From positions 2,666,001 through 2,730,000 of the forward strand of contig NZ_BSVA01000001.1 in NCBI RefSeq assembly GCF_030161875.1: a stretch of 64,000 nt of DNA, given 5' to 3'. The position numbers and the translations under genes are program-made. The stretch is from Homoserinibacter gongjuensis. Lineage in GTDB: Bacteria; Actinomycetota; Actinomycetes; Actinomycetales; Microbacteriaceae. The notes under the pieces are model-generated. The model did no database searches. It was not told the origin of the DNA and saw only the letters and a list, made by a program, of their open reading frames with translations. Below are positions 1-10,294 of the stretch, one piece after another (position 1 is the first letter of the stretch; the number at the start of each line of letters is the position of its first letter).

Positions 1-2435
1 GCAAGACCACGCGGCACGGCACGTTCTTCCAGATGAACGGCAACTTCTCCTTCGGCGACTACTTCAAGGAGCAGGCGATCGCCTACGCGTGGGAACTGCT
101 CACCATGTCGGAGGCCGACGGCGGCCTCGGGTTCGCCGAGAAGGACCTCTGGGTCACCGTCTACGAAGACGACGAGGAGGCGATCGGCTTCTGGAAGAAG
201 GTCGCCGGGCTGCCCGACGAGCGGATCCAGCGCCTCGGACGCGCCGACAACTACTGGTCGACGGGGCTTCCGGGCCCGGCAGGTCCGTGTTCGGAGATCT
301 ACTTCGATCGCGGCCCGCAGTACGGCCCGGATGGCGGACCCGCGGTCGATGACACGCGCTACATCGAGATCTGGAACCTCGTGTTCATGCAGTATCTGAT
401 CACGAACGTGCGCTCGAAGATCGACTTCGACATCGTCGGCGAGCTGCCGAAGAAGAACATCGACACGGGCATGGGGATGGAGCGCGTCGCGTTCCTCAAG
501 CAGGGCGTCGACAACATGTACGAGATCGACCAGGTGCGCCCCGTGCTCGATCTCGCCGCCCGGATGTCGGGCCGTCGCTACGGTGCCGTGCACGACGACG
601 ACGTGCGGATGCGGGTCATCGCCGATCACGTACGGTCGAGCCTCATGCTCATGACCGACGGCGTGTCGCCGTCGAACGAGGGTCGCGGCTACATCCTGCG
701 TCGACTGATGCGCCGTGTCGTGCGCGCGATGCGCCTGCTGGGCGTCGACGCGCCGAGCTTCGCCGAGCTCTTCGACGCATCGCGTGTGGCGATGCGCGAG
801 GCGTACCCGGAGGTCGAGGCCGAGTACGAGCGCACCTCCCGCCTGGCGATGGCGGAGGAGGAGGTGTTCCTGCGCACGCTCGCGAGCGGCACGACGATCC
901 TGGACCTCGCGGTGGCCGACACGAAGAAGGCGGGCGCACAGTCGCTCTCGGGCGACACCGCCTTCCTCCTGCACGACACCTTCGGCTTCCCGATCGATCT
1001 CACGCTCGAGATCGCCGACGAGGCGGGCCTCGCGGTCGACCGTGCAAGCTTCGACACGCTCATGGCCGAGCAGCGCGCCCGGGCGAAGGCGGATGCGAAG
1101 TCCAAGAAGGCGGGACTGGCCGACCTCTCGGTGTACTCCGACTTCCGGGCGCTCGGCGAGACGGTCTTCACCGGCTACGACTACCTCGAGACGGAATCCC
1201 GCATCCTGGGCCTCATCGCCGAGGGCGCCTCGGTGCAGAGCGCCCACGCGGGCGAGGTGGTCGAGGTGATCCTCGCCGAGACCGCGCTCTACGCCGAGTC
1301 GGGCGGTCAGGCCGCCGACAAGGGCTCGATCGTGGGCGACGGCTTCGATCTCGAGGTGCTCGACGTGCAGCGACCCGTCAAGGGGCTCGTGAGCCACACG
1401 GCGCGCGTCCGCAGCGGTGTCGTGTCGGTGGGCGCGACGGCGAACACCGTCGTCGACCGCGAGTACCGCCACTCGGCGGCTCAGGCGCACTCGGCGACGC
1501 ACCTCGTGCACGCAGCGCTGCGCGACACCCTCGGGCAGCAGGCGCACCAGTCGGGTTCGTTCAACAAGGCCGGCTACATGCGTCTCGACTTCTCGTGGAA
1601 CCAGGCCCTCACCCCCGAGACCCGCAGCGAGATCGAGGAGATCGCCAACAACGCGGTGCGCGACAACCTCGAGGTCGTCACCCGGATCCTGCCGCTCGAC
1701 GAGGCGCGCAAGGCGGGCGCCATGGCGCTCTTCGGCGAGAAGTACGGCAAGACGGTGCGCATGGTCGACATCGGCGGCCCGTGGTCGCGTGAGCTGTGCG
1801 CAGGCACCCATGTGCGCACCTCGGCCGAGGTGGGCCTCGTGAACCTCGTGTCGGAGTCGAGCGTCGGCTCGACCAACCGCCGCGTCGAGGCGCTCGTCGG
1901 CCTCGAGGCCTTCCGTGACCTCGCGGCCGAGCGCGCGATCGTGCACCAGTTGACTTCGGCGCTCAAGACGCCGCGCGATCAGTTGCCCGATCGGATCACC
2001 GATCTCGTGACCCAGCTCAAGGCGGCGGAGAAGAAGATCGCCGCGTTCGAGGCGTCGAGGCTCGCGGGGCGCGTTCCCGAGTTGGCGGACAAGGCGACGC
2101 GCATCGGTGCGGTGCTCGCGGTCGTGGAGGACCTCGGAGAGCTGCAGTCGGTCGACGAACTGCGCAGCCTTGTGACATCGGTGCGTACGCGGCTGCAGGC
2201 GGAGGCGGCGGTCGTGGCTCTCGCGGCACGCATCGCGGGCAAGCCGTCGGTCATCGTCGCGACCACGGCGGGCGCGCGCGAGGTCGGCGTGACCGCGGGC
2301 CCCCTCGCCAAGCAGGCGGCTGCCACCCTCGGCGGCGGCGGAGGCGGCAAGGACGACATGGCGCAGGGTGGTGGGTCGGATCTCGGCGCGCTTCCCGCGG
2401 CCCTGCAGGGCCTGCGCGACGCGCTCGGCGCCTGA
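1..2435 (+). CDS. alaS: Alanyl-tRNA synthetase, 3' part (5' end outside window)
   Basis: Charges tRNA-Ala with alanine in the cytoplasm and edits mischarged Ser/Gly. The reading frame is already open at base 3 (KTTRHGTFFQMNGNFSFGDYF, the class II catalytic core), so the true start lies upstream. In order one sees the rest of the aminoacylation core, the GRGYILRRLMRR segment, the editing-domain zinc ligands HSATHLVH and the later CAGTH, and the C-terminal Gly-rich GGGGGGKDD motif. The visible part is about 810 residues, as expected for a nearly complete AlaRS, and is intact. ruvX starts 13 bases downstream, the usual actinobacterial alaS-ruvX-mltG-aroE order. Confidence 0.97.
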   Translation, partial: KTTRHGTFFQMNGNFSFGDYFKEQAIAYAWELLTMSEADGGLGFAEKDLWVTVYEDDEEAIGFWKKVAGLPDERIQRLGRADNYWSTGLPGPAGPCSEIYFDRGPQYGPDGGPAVDDTRYIEIWNLVFMQYLITNVRSKIDFDIVGELPKKNIDTGMGMERVAFLKQGVDNMYEIDQVRPVLDLAARMSGRRYGAVHDDDVRMRVIADHVRSSLMLMTDGVSPSNEGRGYILRRLMRRVVRAMRLLGVDAPSFAELFDASRVAMREAYPEVEAEYERTSRLAMAEEEVFLRTLASGTTILDLAVADTKKAGAQSLSGDTAFLLHDTFGFPIDLTLEIADEAGLAVDRASFDTLMAEQRARAKADAKSKKAGLADLSVYSDFRALGETVFTGYDYLETESRILGLIAEGASVQSAHAGEVVEVILAETALYAESGGQAADKGSIVGDGFDLEVLDVQRPVKGLVSHTARVRSGVVSVGATANTVVDREYRHSAAQAHSATHLVHAALRDTLGQQAHQSGSFNKAGYMRLDFSWNQALTPETRSEIEEIANNAVRDNLEVVTRILPLDEARKAGAMALFGEKYGKTVRMVDIGGPWSRELCAGTHVRTSAEVGLVNLVSESSVGSTNRRVEALVGLEAFRDLAAERAIVHQLTSALKTPRDQLPDRITDLVTQLKAAEKKIAAFEASRLAGRVPELADKATRIGAVLAVVEDLGELQSVDELRSLVTSVRTRLQAEAAVVALAARIAGKPSVIVATTAGAREVGVTAGPLAKQAAATLGGGGGGKDDMAQGGGSDLGALPAALQGLRDALGA

Positions 2436-2448
2436 CACGGCGGTCGTG

Positions 2449-2920
2449 ATGCGGCGAGGGGTGCGCGTCGGCGTCGACGTCGGCAAGGCCCGGGTGGGGG
2501 TCGCGCGCTGCGATCCGGACGGCCTGCTCGCGACGCCCATCGAGACGCTGCCGCGCGACGCGCGTACGGTCGCGGCCGTACTCGCGTACGTGCATGAGCT
2601 CGACGCGATCGAGGTGGTCGTCGGCCTTCCCCTCTCGTTGAGCGGAGCGGACACGGCATCGACGACCGACGCGCGACAGTTCGCCGCGCAGTTGGCCGAC
2701 GCATCCGAAGTGCCGGTCCGGCTCGTCGACGAGCGTCTGAGCACGGTGACGGCCCACCGGCAGCTTCAGGCGGGGGTCGGCGCGAGAAGGGCTCGCGTTC
2801 CATCGTCGACCAGGTCGCCGCTGTTATCATCCTGCAGAACGCCCTCGACTCCGAGCGGATGTCGGATCGTCCCCCGGATCCGTCGTCCCCCGCACGAAAG
2901 ACCCTGAACGTGGCCTCTGA
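2449..2920 (+). CDS. ruvX: Putative pre-16S rRNA nuclease RuvX/YqgF (two apparent frameshifts)
   Basis: RNase H-like fold protein of the YqgF family, implicated in 16S rRNA 5' end processing. The start ATG (2449; GTG at 2446 is an alternative) is followed by VGVDVGKARVGVA, then VVGLPLSLSG and LVDERLSTVTA, the family's conserved blocks. Two single-base deletions are inferred. One is near 2774 (AGG becomes AGGRREKGSRS when a base is restored). The other is in the C run at 2871-2875. With both restored the protein is 157 residues and ends ERGL with stop 2918-2920, overlapping the mltG start. Both breaks look like sequencing errors. Confidence 0.85.
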
Positions 2921-4173
2921 ACCGAGCTGGGACGACATCTTCGGACCGGCAGCAGTGCCGACGCCTGCTGTCGCCGCGGCATCCGACGATGCGGCAGCGT
3001 CCGCGACCCTCCGCTGTCGCGCCGTGCGATGCGCGAGGCCGACGCGCGGCGCAGCGATACCCGTGGTGCCGACACCCGGCGGCCGAAGAAGAAGCGCCGT
3101 CGCGGCGGACGCTGGGGCTGGATCATCGCGATCGTGGTCGTGCTCGGCCTGGTGACCGCCGGTGGCGTGTACGTGTGGAACACCTACGGCGAGAAGATCC
3201 AGGACATCCTCGGCATCGCGCCCCCATCGATTACACGGGCGCGGGCAACGGCGAGGAGGTCACGGTCGTGATCGAGTCGGGCGACATCGGCTCCGACGTC
3301 GCCCGCAAGCTCGCGGCGGCGGGCGTGACGATGACCTTCGACGCGGTCTACCAACTGCTGCTCGAGGACTCCAGCATCACCTTCGAACCCGGCAACTATC
3401 GACTGCAGAAGGAGATGAGCGCGGCATCCGCCGTCGCGGCGCTGCAGGATCCCGCGAACCGCATCATCAACCAGGCGACGATCCCCGAAGGCGTGACCGC
3501 GGCGAGCGCCCTCGAGCTCATCTCGGCGGCGACCGAGCTGCCGCTCGAGGAATTGCAGGCCGAGGCCGCGAACTACACGCAGTTCGGCATCCCGGCGAAT
3601 TCCCCGAGCATCGAGGGCTGGCTCTTCCCGGCCACCTACCAGTTCGATCCGGGCGTCACGGCGCACGACGCGATCAAGCTGCTCGTGGACCAGATGTTCG
3701 CGACCCTCGACGAGGCCGGCGTCGCGCCCGACGCGCGATTCCGGGTGCTGACGATGGCGGCGCTCGTGCAGCGCGAGTCGGGGCCGAACGTCGAAGATAT
3801 GGGCAAGATCGCGCGCGTTTTCGAGAACCGCATCACGCGCGGCATGCTGCTGCAGTCGGATGCGACGGTGCATTACGGAGTCGGCGACACCTCGAGCGTC
3901 TGGACGACCCCCGAGCAGCGCGCCGATGCGTCCAACCCGTACAACACCTACGCGAACCCCGGCCTGCCGATCGGACCCATCGGGCTGCCGGGCGCGGATG
4001 CGATCAACGCCGCGGTGCATCCCGCCGACGGCACCTGGCTGTACTTCGTGACGGTGAACCTCAAGACCGGCGAGACCGTGTTCTCGAACACGCTCGCGGA
4101 GCACGACCGCGCCGCCGAGCGCTTGTACGCCTGGTGCAAGGAGAGCGCCGAGAACGACGCCTACTGTGGCTGA
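2910..4173 (+). CDS. mltG: Endolytic murein transglycosylase MltG (two apparent frameshifts)
   Basis: Membrane-anchored lytic transglycosylase that cuts nascent peptidoglycan strands. The GTG start at 2910 gives VASEPSWDDIFGP, followed by a basic, disordered N-terminal region, one membrane segment (WGWIIAIVVVLGLVTAGG, about 3116-3170) and the YceG domain with LVQRESG carrying the catalytic Glu and VFENRITRGMLLQSD. Missing bases are inferred near 2995 (before the RDPPLSRRAMREAD stretch) and in the C run at about 3221-3225 (GIAPPIDYTG when repaired). Repaired length is 421 residues. The stop overlaps the aroE GTG start, so translation is probably coupled. Confidence 0.9.
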
Positions 4174-4999
4174 GCGTGCTCGGCTCGCGGTGCTGGGATC
4201 GCCCATCGGGCATTCCCGCTCGCCAGAGCTGCATCGCGCTGCGTACCGGGTGCTCGGGCTCGACTGGGACTACGAGCGCGTCGAGGTGGATGACACGGGC
4301 CTTGCGCGCTTTCTCGCGAGCCTCGGCTCGGAATGGCGCGGGCTCTCGCTCACGATGCCGCTCAAGCGCCGGGTGGCCGAGCTCGTGCCCGACGTGGACG
4401 AGGTCGCGCGTCGAACCCGTCAGGGCAACACGATCCTGCTCGATCGCGGGCGCCCCGTGCGCGCCTTCAACACCGACGTGCACGGCATCGTGGCCGCTCT
4501 CGCGGGCGCGGGGATGACCTCGGCGCGTCGAGCTGTCGTGCTCGGCGGGGGAGCGACCGCGGAGAGCGCCGTGGTGGCGCTCGAATCGCTCGGCGCCGAG
4601 GTGACCGTCGCCGTGCGCGACGTCGCGAAGGCCGCCGCGTCGGGTGCGTTCGGCGGCGCTGTGCTGGTGCCCCTCGGCGCGGAGGCCGATGCTGCGCTGG
4701 TCGCGAGCGACGCCGCCGTCAGCACGATCCCGCCGGGGGCCGCGTTCTCGGTCGACCTTCCGATGCTCGAGGGGCGCCAGACGTTGCTCGATGTCGCCTA
4801 CGCGCCGTGGCCCACCCCGCTCGCGCGCACCTGGCAGGAGGCCGGCGGCCGGGTCGTGCACGGCCTCGAGATGCTCGTGCACCAGGCGGTGCACCAGATC
4901 CGGATCTTCGTGGCCGGGGATGCCGCGGTGCCGCTCGCCGACGAAGCCGTCGTCATCGAGGCCATGCGCGCGGCTGCGCGCTCGAGCGCTGTGGAATGA
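4166..4999 (+). CDS. aroE: Shikimate dehydrogenase
   Basis: Reduces 3-dehydroshikimate to shikimate with NADPH in aromatic amino acid synthesis. The 277-residue product starts at GTG 4166 inside the end of mltG. It shows the substrate-binding [12 protein letters not shown] block, LTMPLK with the catalytic Lys, the NTD of RAFNTDVHG and the nucleotide-binding [10 protein letters not shown] loop. No frameshift. The stop TGA at 4997-4999 overlaps a possible ATG for aroC (4996). First of five contiguous shikimate genes aroE-aroC-aroK-aroB-aroQ. Confidence 0.95.
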   Translation: MAERARLAVLGSPIGHSRSPELHRAAYRVLGLDWDYERVEVDDTGLARFLASLGSEWRGLSLTMPLKRRVAELVPDVDEVARRTRQGNTILLDRGRPVRAFNTDVHGIVAALAGAGMTSARRAVVLGGGATAESAVVALESLGAEVTVAVRDVAKAAASGAFGGAVLVPLGAEADAALVASDAAVSTIPPGAAFSVDLPMLEGRQTLLDVAYAPWPTPLARTWQEAGGRVVHGLEMLVHQAVHQIRIFVAGDAAVPLADEAVVIEAMRAAARSSAVE

Positions 5000-5007
5000 T
5001 CGAGAGC

Positions 5008-6207
5008 ATGCTGCGTTGGTTGACGGCCGGTGAGTCGCACGGACCCGAACTGGTGGCCATCCTCGAGGGGATGCCCGCCGACGTGCCGATCCTGCCCGAG
5101 CAGATCCAGGCCGACCTGCAACGTCGCAAGCTCGGCTACGGCCGCGGCGCACGCATGAAGTTCGAGCAGGACGAGCTGAGCATCTCGGGCGGCATCCGCT
5201 TCGGGCGCACGATCGGCAGCCCGGTCGCCTTGCGGATCGGCAACACCGAGTGGCCGCGCTGGGTCGATGTCATGTCGGCCACTCCCGTCGACCCGGAGAC
5301 TCTTCCGAAGGGCCGCGGCGCCGCGCTCACCCGCCCGCGTCCGGGCCACGCCGACCTCGTCGGCATGCAGAAGTACGACTTCCCCGAGGCGCGCAACGTG
5401 CTCGAACGTGCGAGCGCACGCGAGACGGCGGCACGTGTGGCCCTCGGCGCCGTCGCACGCGCCTTCCTCGGCGAGCTCGGCATCCGCCTCGTCGCGCACA
5501 CGCTCGCCATCGAGACGGTGCGGGTGCCTGACGGCTCGCCGCTGCCCACCCCCGACGACGTGGCCGCTCTCGACGCCGATCCGCTGCGCTGTTTCGACCA
5601 GGCGACCTCGGACGCCATGGTCGCCCGCATCGACCGGGCTCACGACGACGGCGACACCCTCGGCGGCGTCGTCGAGGTGCTCGCCTACGGTGTGCCTCCC
5701 GGGCTCGGCAGCTACACCCATTGGGACCGGCGTCTCGACTCGCAGCTCGCGGGCGCCCTCATGGGCATCCAGGCGATCAAGGGCGTCGAGGTCGGCGACG
5801 GCTTCGAGACCACGCGTCGCCCGGGCTCGCAGGCCCACGACGAGATGGTGTACGACGGCGAGCTCATCCGCCGCGAGTCGGACAAGGCCGGCGGCACCGA
5901 AGGCGGCATGTCGACGGGCACCGTGCTGCGGGTGCGGGCGGGCATGAAGCCCATCGCCACCGTGCCGCACGCGCTGCGCACGGTCGATGTCGCCACCGGG
6001 GAGGCGGCGCAGGCCCATCATCAGCGCTCCGACGTCTGCGCGGTACCGGCCGCGGGTGTCGTCGCGGAGGCCATGGTGGCGCTCGTGCTCGCGAATGCCG
6101 TGCTGGAGAAGTTCGGCGGCGACTCGGTCGGCGAGACCAAGCGCAACCTGGAGGCCTACCTCGCCGCGATCCCCGACGCCCTGCGTACGGGCGTCATCAC
6201 GGCATGA
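5008..6207 (+). CDS. aroC: Chorismate synthase
   Basis: FMN-dependent lyase converting EPSP to chorismate, the branch point for Trp, Phe, Tyr and folate. The 399-residue protein begins [15 protein letters not shown], the standard N-terminus, so I choose ATG 5008. ATG 4996, overlapping the aroE stop, would add four residues. [10 protein letters not shown], the FMN/phosphate block, and the [11 protein letters not shown] and [12 protein letters not shown] blocks are all present. Intact. Its stop overlaps the aroK start. Confidence 0.96.
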   Translation: MLRWLTAGESHGPELVAILEGMPADVPILPEQIQADLQRRKLGYGRGARMKFEQDELSISGGIRFGRTIGSPVALRIGNTEWPRWVDVMSATPVDPETLPKGRGAALTRPRPGHADLVGMQKYDFPEARNVLERASARETAARVALGAVARAFLGELGIRLVAHTLAIETVRVPDGSPLPTPDDVAALDADPLRCFDQATSDAMVARIDRAHDDGDTLGGVVEVLAYGVPPGLGSYTHWDRRLDSQLAGALMGIQAIKGVEVGDGFETTRRPGSQAHDEMVYDGELIRRESDKAGGTEGGMSTGTVLRVRAGMKPIATVPHALRTVDVATGEAAQAHHQRSDVCAVPAAGVVAEAMVALVLANAVLEKFGGDSVGETKRNLEAYLAAIPDALRTGVITA

Positions 6208-6715
6208 CCGCCCCCTCGCCGTCTTCATCGGGCCGATGGGCGCGGGCAAGACCCGCATCGGCAAGCGCGTGGCGCGGGCTCTCGAGGTGCCCTTCACCGA
6301 CACCGACAAGGTCATCGTGGCCGCGCACGGTCCCATCGCCGACATCTTCGACCAGCACGGCGAACCGCACTTCCGCGGCCTCGAGCGTGACGTCGTGCAC
6401 GACGCGCTCACCGGCGGGGGCGTCGTGTCGCTCGGCGGCGGCGCCGTGCTCGACCCCGGAACCCAGCACGCCCTGGAGGGGCTCCCGGTGATCTACCTGC
6501 GCGTCGACGCGGATGCGGTCTCCTCACGCCTCGCCGACGGCAAGCGCCCGCTCGTTCGCGGTGGCATCGAGGACTGGCAGCGCATCTACGACGCGCGCCG
6601 CTCGACCTACGAGCGTCTCGCATCCGTGACCTTCGAGACCTCGCGCCTGCCGCGTGATCGCATCGCCCAGGACGTCGTGACATGGATCGAGAGCAGGGGA
6701 CTGGAGACGCGATGA
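6204..6715 (+). CDS. aroK: Shikimate kinase (one apparent frameshift at codon 4)
   Basis: ATP-dependent phosphorylation of shikimate at O3. ATG 6204 overlaps the aroC stop. The frame must shift after MTAP in the C run at about 6210-6214. Restoring one C gives [21 protein letters not shown], a clean Walker A. The DTDKVI shikimate-binding motif, SLGGGAVL and the lid Arg of GKRPLVRGG follow. Repaired length is 170 residues, normal for the family. The stop overlaps the aroB ATG (ATGA). A frameshift at codon 4 of an otherwise perfect enzyme is best read as a homopolymer error. Confidence 0.92.
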
Positions 6716-7797
6716 GCGACACGACCGTCATCCCGGTGCGCGGCACCGACGGCATGAAGGACTACGAGGTACGCGTCGGCCGCGGAATCCTCGGCACCGT
6801 CTCGGAGTTGCTGCCTGCCCGCGCCGAGAAGGTGCTCATCGTGCACGCACCCGCGCTGGGCGAGCGCGCCGAGCGGCTGCGTGAGGAGCTGTCCGACCGC
6901 TACCAGGTGCTGCTCGCCGAGATCCCGGATGCCGAGGGCGCCAAGCGGGTCGAGGTCGCCGCGTTCTGCTGGCAGATCCTCGGCCAGACCGATTTCACCC
7001 GCAGCGACGCCATCATCGGCTTCGGCGGAGGGGCGACGACCGATATCGCGGGTTTCGTGGCGGCGACGTGGCTGCGGGGCATCGCGATCGTGCAGGTGCC
7101 GACGACGGTGCTCGCGATGGTGGATGCCGCGATCGGCGGCAAGACCGGCATCAACACGGCCGAGGGGAAGAACCTGGTGGGCGCGTTCTGGGCACCGCAC
7201 GCCGTGCTGTGCGACCTCGAGCTGCTCGACACTCTGCCGCGCAACGAGATCCTGGCCGGCTTCGCCGAGGTCGTGAAGGCCGGCTTCATCGCGGAGCCGG
7301 AGATCCTGGACATCATCGAGGCCGACCCCGCCCGTGCGACCGACCCGACGACCGCCGAATTCCGACGGGCCGTCGAGCTCGCGATCGGCATGAAGGCGCG
7401 GGTCGTCGGGGAGGACTTCACCGAGCAAGGCCTGCGCGAGATCCTCAACTACGGCCACACCCTCGGCCACGCGATCGAGCACGCCGAGCGTTACCAATGG
7501 CGGCATGGCGCGGCCGTCGCGATCGGCATGGTCTACGCCGCCGAGCTCGCGCGGCTCACGGGGCGACTTCCGGATGCGGTCGTCGATCGCCACCGACGGG
7601 TGCTCGACTCACTCGACCTGCCGACGAGCTACCCCGCGGGGCGCTGGCCGACTCTGCTGGCGACCATGCGCCGTGACAAGAAGGCACGAGGTGCGCTGCT
7701 GCGGTTCATCGTGCTCGACGACATCGCCCGGCCGAGCGTGCTGCAGGGCCCGGACGAGTCGCTGCTGTTCTCGGCCTACCAGGAGATCGCGAGCTAG
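6712..7797 (+). CDS. aroB: 3-Dehydroquinate synthase
   Basis: NAD- and divalent-metal-dependent cyclisation of DAHP to 3-dehydroquinate. The start ATG 6712 overlaps the aroK stop. The open frame extends further upstream, but only this start fits the coupling and the family length (361 residues). Motifs are [21 protein letters not shown], the [11 protein letters not shown] loop, [10 protein letters not shown], and the metal-binding [12 protein letters not shown]. No frameshift. aroQ follows after a short gap that contains its own promoter. Confidence 0.96.
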   Translation: MSDTTVIPVRGTDGMKDYEVRVGRGILGTVSELLPARAEKVLIVHAPALGERAERLREELSDRYQVLLAEIPDAEGAKRVEVAAFCWQILGQTDFTRSDAIIGFGGGATTDIAGFVAATWLRGIAIVQVPTTVLAMVDAAIGGKTGINTAEGKNLVGAFWAPHAVLCDLELLDTLPRNEILAGFAEVVKAGFIAEPEILDIIEADPARATDPTTAEFRRAVELAIGMKARVVGEDFTEQGLREILNYGHTLGHAIEHAERYQWRHGAAVAIGMVYAAELARLTGRLPDAVVDRHRRVLDSLDLPTSYPAGRWPTLLATMRRDKKARGALLRFIVLDDIARPSVLQGPDESLLFSAYQEIAS

Positions 7798-7798
7798 A

Positions 7799-7812
7799 TA
7801 GGCTCGTTCCCA
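7799..7812 (+). promoter_or_regulatory. -10 box of a probable leaderless aroQ promoter
   Basis: TAGGCT (7799-7804) lies seven bases before the aroQ ATG at 7812 and there is no Shine-Dalgarno sequence in between. This fits transcription beginning at the A of the start codon. I see no good -35. Confidence 0.6.
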
Positions 7813-8255
7813 TGTCGCGCGTCATGGTGCTCAACGGACCCAACCTCGGTCGTCTCGGCAGCCGCGAGCCCGACGTCTACGGCGATCAGGACCTCTCCGC
7901 CCTGCGCGTGCTGCTCGCGGATGCCGCGGGCGAGACGATCGAGATCGACCTGCGTCAGACCGACGACGAGGCCGAACTCGTGCGCTGGTTGCACGAGGCC
8001 GTGGATGCCGCATCCCCCGTCGTCCTGAACCCGGCCGCGTTCACCCACTACAGCTACGCGCTGCGCGACGCCGCTGCCCTCGTGACGAAGGCCGGCATCC
8101 CGCTCGTGGAGGTGCATATCTCGAACCCGCACGCGCGCGAGGAGTTCCGGCACACGAGCGTCATCTCGGGAATCGCGACGGGGGTCGTCGCCGGTTTCGG
8201 GTTCGACTCCTACCTGCTCGCGCTCGACGCGGTGCGCCGCATCATGACGCGCTAG
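7812..8255 (+). CDS. aroQ: 3-Dehydroquinate dehydratase, type II
   Basis: Dehydrates 3-dehydroquinate to 3-dehydroshikimate. The 147-residue protein starts [21 protein letters not shown], with the flexible-loop Arg and catalytic Tyr of type II enzymes. It continues with [18 protein letters not shown], the Asn of [10 protein letters not shown] and the catalytic His in [16 protein letters not shown]. Intact. The gene closes the aro cluster and seems to be transcribed from its own leaderless promoter as well as by read-through from aroB. Confidence 0.95.
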   Translation: MSRVMVLNGPNLGRLGSREPDVYGDQDLSALRVLLADAAGETIEIDLRQTDDEAELVRWLHEAVDAASPVVLNPAAFTHYSYALRDAAALVTKAGIPLVEVHISNPHAREEFRHTSVISGIATGVVAGFGFDSYLLALDAVRRIMTR

Positions 8256-8256
8256 C

Positions 8257-8262
8257 TACACT
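8257..8262 (+). promoter_or_regulatory. -10 box upstream of efp
   Basis: TACACT directly follows the aroQ stop (8253-8255) and would give an efp leader of about 45 bases. No clear -35 is visible. It is the best -10 candidate in the 59-base gap. Confidence 0.45.
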
Positions 8263-8314
8263 CGTACGGGCGCATCCCGCCTCCGACATCCCACGAACGG
8301 AACAGCACACACGC

Positions 8315-8872
8315 ATGGCCACGACGAACGACATCAAGAACGGCTCCGTCCTCAGCATCGACGGACAGCTCTGGAACGTGGTGGAGTTCCAGCACGTGAA
8401 GCCCGGCAAGGGCGGCGCCTTCGTGCGCACCAAGCTCAAGAACGTGCGCTCGGGCAAGTCGGTCGACCGCACCTTCAACGCCGGCACGAAGATCGACTTC
8501 GCCACCGTCGACCGCCGGGATTTCCAGTACCTCTACCGTGACGGTGACGGCTTCGTGTTCATGGACACCGACGACTACGACCAGATCACGGTTCCCGGCG
8601 AGATCGTGGGCGACGCCGCCAACTTCATGCTCGAGAGCCAGGCCGTGCAGATCGCCCTGCACGAGGGCGAGCCGCTCTATGTCGAGCTGCCGGCATCCGT
8701 CGTGCTCGAGATCACCTACACCGAGCCGGGCCTCCAGGGCGACCGCTCGAGCGCCGGCACCAAGGCCGCGACGGTCGAGACGGGCTACGAGATCCAGGTG
8801 CCGCTGTTCCTCGAGACGGGTACCAAGGTCAAGGTCGACACCCGCACGGGTGACTACCTCGGCCGCGTCTGA
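8315..8872 (+). CDS. efp: Translation elongation factor P
   Basis: Binds ribosomes stalled at consecutive prolines and speeds peptide-bond formation. The 185 residues cover the KOW-like N-terminal domain and two OB domains ending [11 protein letters not shown]. The tip loop is [10 protein letters not shown] with Lys32. Actinobacterial EF-Ps are described as working with an unmodified Lys at this place in a PGKGP-type loop; here the residues after the Lys are Gly-Gly. No modification genes (epmA/epmB) are seen in the window. nusB begins four bases after the stop. Confidence 0.96.
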   Translation: MATTNDIKNGSVLSIDGQLWNVVEFQHVKPGKGGAFVRTKLKNVRSGKSVDRTFNAGTKIDFATVDRRDFQYLYRDGDGFVFMDTDDYDQITVPGEIVGDAANFMLESQAVQIALHEGEPLYVELPASVVLEITYTEPGLQGDRSSAGTKAATVETGYEIQVPLFLETGTKVKVDTRTGDYLGRV

Positions 8873-8875
8873 GAC

Positions 8876-9286
8876 GTGAGCGCACGAACCAAGGCCCGCA
8901 AGCGGGCCATCGACGTGCTGTACGGTGCCGACCTGCGCGAGCGCGCCATCGCGGATGCCGTGGTCGAGGAGCAGCGCCGCGCCGAACAGCAACCCGCGCG
9001 TGCGGCATCCTGGCGGTACGCCCGCGAGATCATCGAGGGCGTCGACGACCACCGCGCTGCACTCGACGAAGCGATCGCGACCCACGCGCACGGCTGGAGC
9101 ATCGAGCGGATGCCGGTGCTCGACCGCGCGATCCTGCGTGTCGGTGCGTGGGAGATCCTGCACAACGACGACGTGCCGGATGCCGTGGCGATCTCCGAGG
9201 CCGTGCAGCTCGCCACCGAGCTCAGCACCGACGACTCCGGAAGCTTCGTGAACGGCGTGCTCTCGGCCATCGCGCGCGAGCGCTGA
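8876..9286 (+). CDS. nusB: Transcription antitermination factor NusB
   Basis: All-helical RNA-binding protein that, with NusE/S10, nucleates rRNA antitermination complexes at boxA. The GTG start at 8876 gives an arginine-rich N-terminus (SARTKARKRAIDVLYGADLR) as usual for the family. WSIERMPVLDRAILRVGAWEIL and the C-terminal FVNGVLSAIARER are diagnostic. 136 residues, intact, probably co-transcribed with efp. Confidence 0.94.
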   Translation: MSARTKARKRAIDVLYGADLRERAIADAVVEEQRRAEQQPARAASWRYAREIIEGVDDHRAALDEAIATHAHGWSIERMPVLDRAILRVGAWEILHNDDVPDAVAISEAVQLATELSTDDSGSFVNGVLSAIARER

Positions 9287-9372
9287 ACCGGCCGGCGCCC
9301 GTGCGCGGCGCGCGGCGGCCCGCATGTTGCGCCGCGTGACAGCGGCTTTTGCGCTGCGAACCGTGAATTCCG

Positions 9373-9386
9373 TACGTTCGACCGCG
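9373..9386 (+). promoter_or_regulatory. -10 box of a probable leaderless promoter for the ABC importer
   Basis: TACGTT (9373-9378) is seven bases before the GTG start at 9386, with no Shine-Dalgarno between. The 99-base nusB-importer gap also holds a weak 7-bp hairpin (9305-9335) that might end nusB transcription. Confidence 0.4.
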
Positions 9387-10254
9387 TGACTCTCGCCGAC
9401 ACCCGTACCGCGCCCGCACTTCCCGTGCGGATCTCCGGGGTCGGCCGCCGCTTCCCGGCGCCGGAGGGCGGCACCCGGGTCGTGCTCCGCGACATCGACC
9501 TCGACATCCGTGCGGGCGAGATCGTGGCACTGCTCGGCCCATCGGGATGCGGCAAGTCCACGCTGCTCCGGCTCGTCTCGGGGCTGGATCGCGCGGACGC
9601 GGGGAGCTGTCGATCGGAGGCTCTCCCGTCGCGCCCGTCGACCAGCGCAGCGCGGTCGCGTTCCAGGAGCCGCGACTGCTGCCCTGGCGCACGATCACCC
9701 GCAACGTCGAACTGGGTCTGCCGCGCGGCACGGCGAAGCAGGACGGCCAGGCGCGGGTGGCGGAACTGCTGCGGCTCGTGCAGCTCGACCACGCGACGTC
9801 GCTGCGGCCCCGCCAGATCTCGGGCGGTATGGCACAGCGCGCGTCCCTTGCGCGCGCCCTCGCCCGCAATCCCGGCGTGCTGTTGCTCGACGAGCCCTTC
9901 GGCGCCCTCGATGCGCTCACGCGGCTCACGATGCAGGATCTGCTGCTCGACGTCCACGCCGCCGAGCCGACCACGATCCTGCTCGTGACGCACGATGTCG
10001 ATGAGGCACTGCAGCTCGCGGATCGGATCGTGCTGCTCGGATCCGACGACGACACCCCGGGGGCCACGATCCGCCGCGTGCTCGAGGTGGGCAAGAAGCG
10101 CCCCCGTGACCGCGGCGACGCCCAGCTCGCGATCCTGCGCGCCGAGTTGCTCTCTCTGCTCGGGGTCGAGAACCACCACCCCGAGGACTACCTCACCCAG
10201 GCGATCAAGGCACAGCGGGCACGGCGGGCATCCGCCACCGCGGCCGGCACCTGA
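9386..10254 (+). CDS. ABC transporter ATP-binding protein, nitrate/sulfonate/taurine type (one apparent frameshift)
   Basis: Energises import by the neighbouring permease. Walker [11 protein letters not shown]-loop [10 protein letters not shown], signature [15 protein letters not shown], Walker [13 protein letters not shown] and H-loop [11 protein letters not shown] are typical of the SsuB/TauB/NrtD subfamily. One base is missing in the GGGG run near 9601-9604; restoring a G joins DAG to ELSIGG. Repaired length is 289 residues. Substrate cannot be read from the ATPase. The gene order is ATPase, binding protein, permease, and no sulfonate mono-oxygenase or nitrate reductase lies nearby. Confidence 0.88.
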
Positions 10255-10294
10255 TCCGCTGCCCACCGCACACACCCACACAGCAAGGACCCCC

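Noticed and set aside
9305..9335. Hairpin GCGGCGC...GCGCCGC after nusB as a terminator
   Set aside because: Only 7 bp with a 17-base loop in very GC-rich DNA; too weak to call as a feature.
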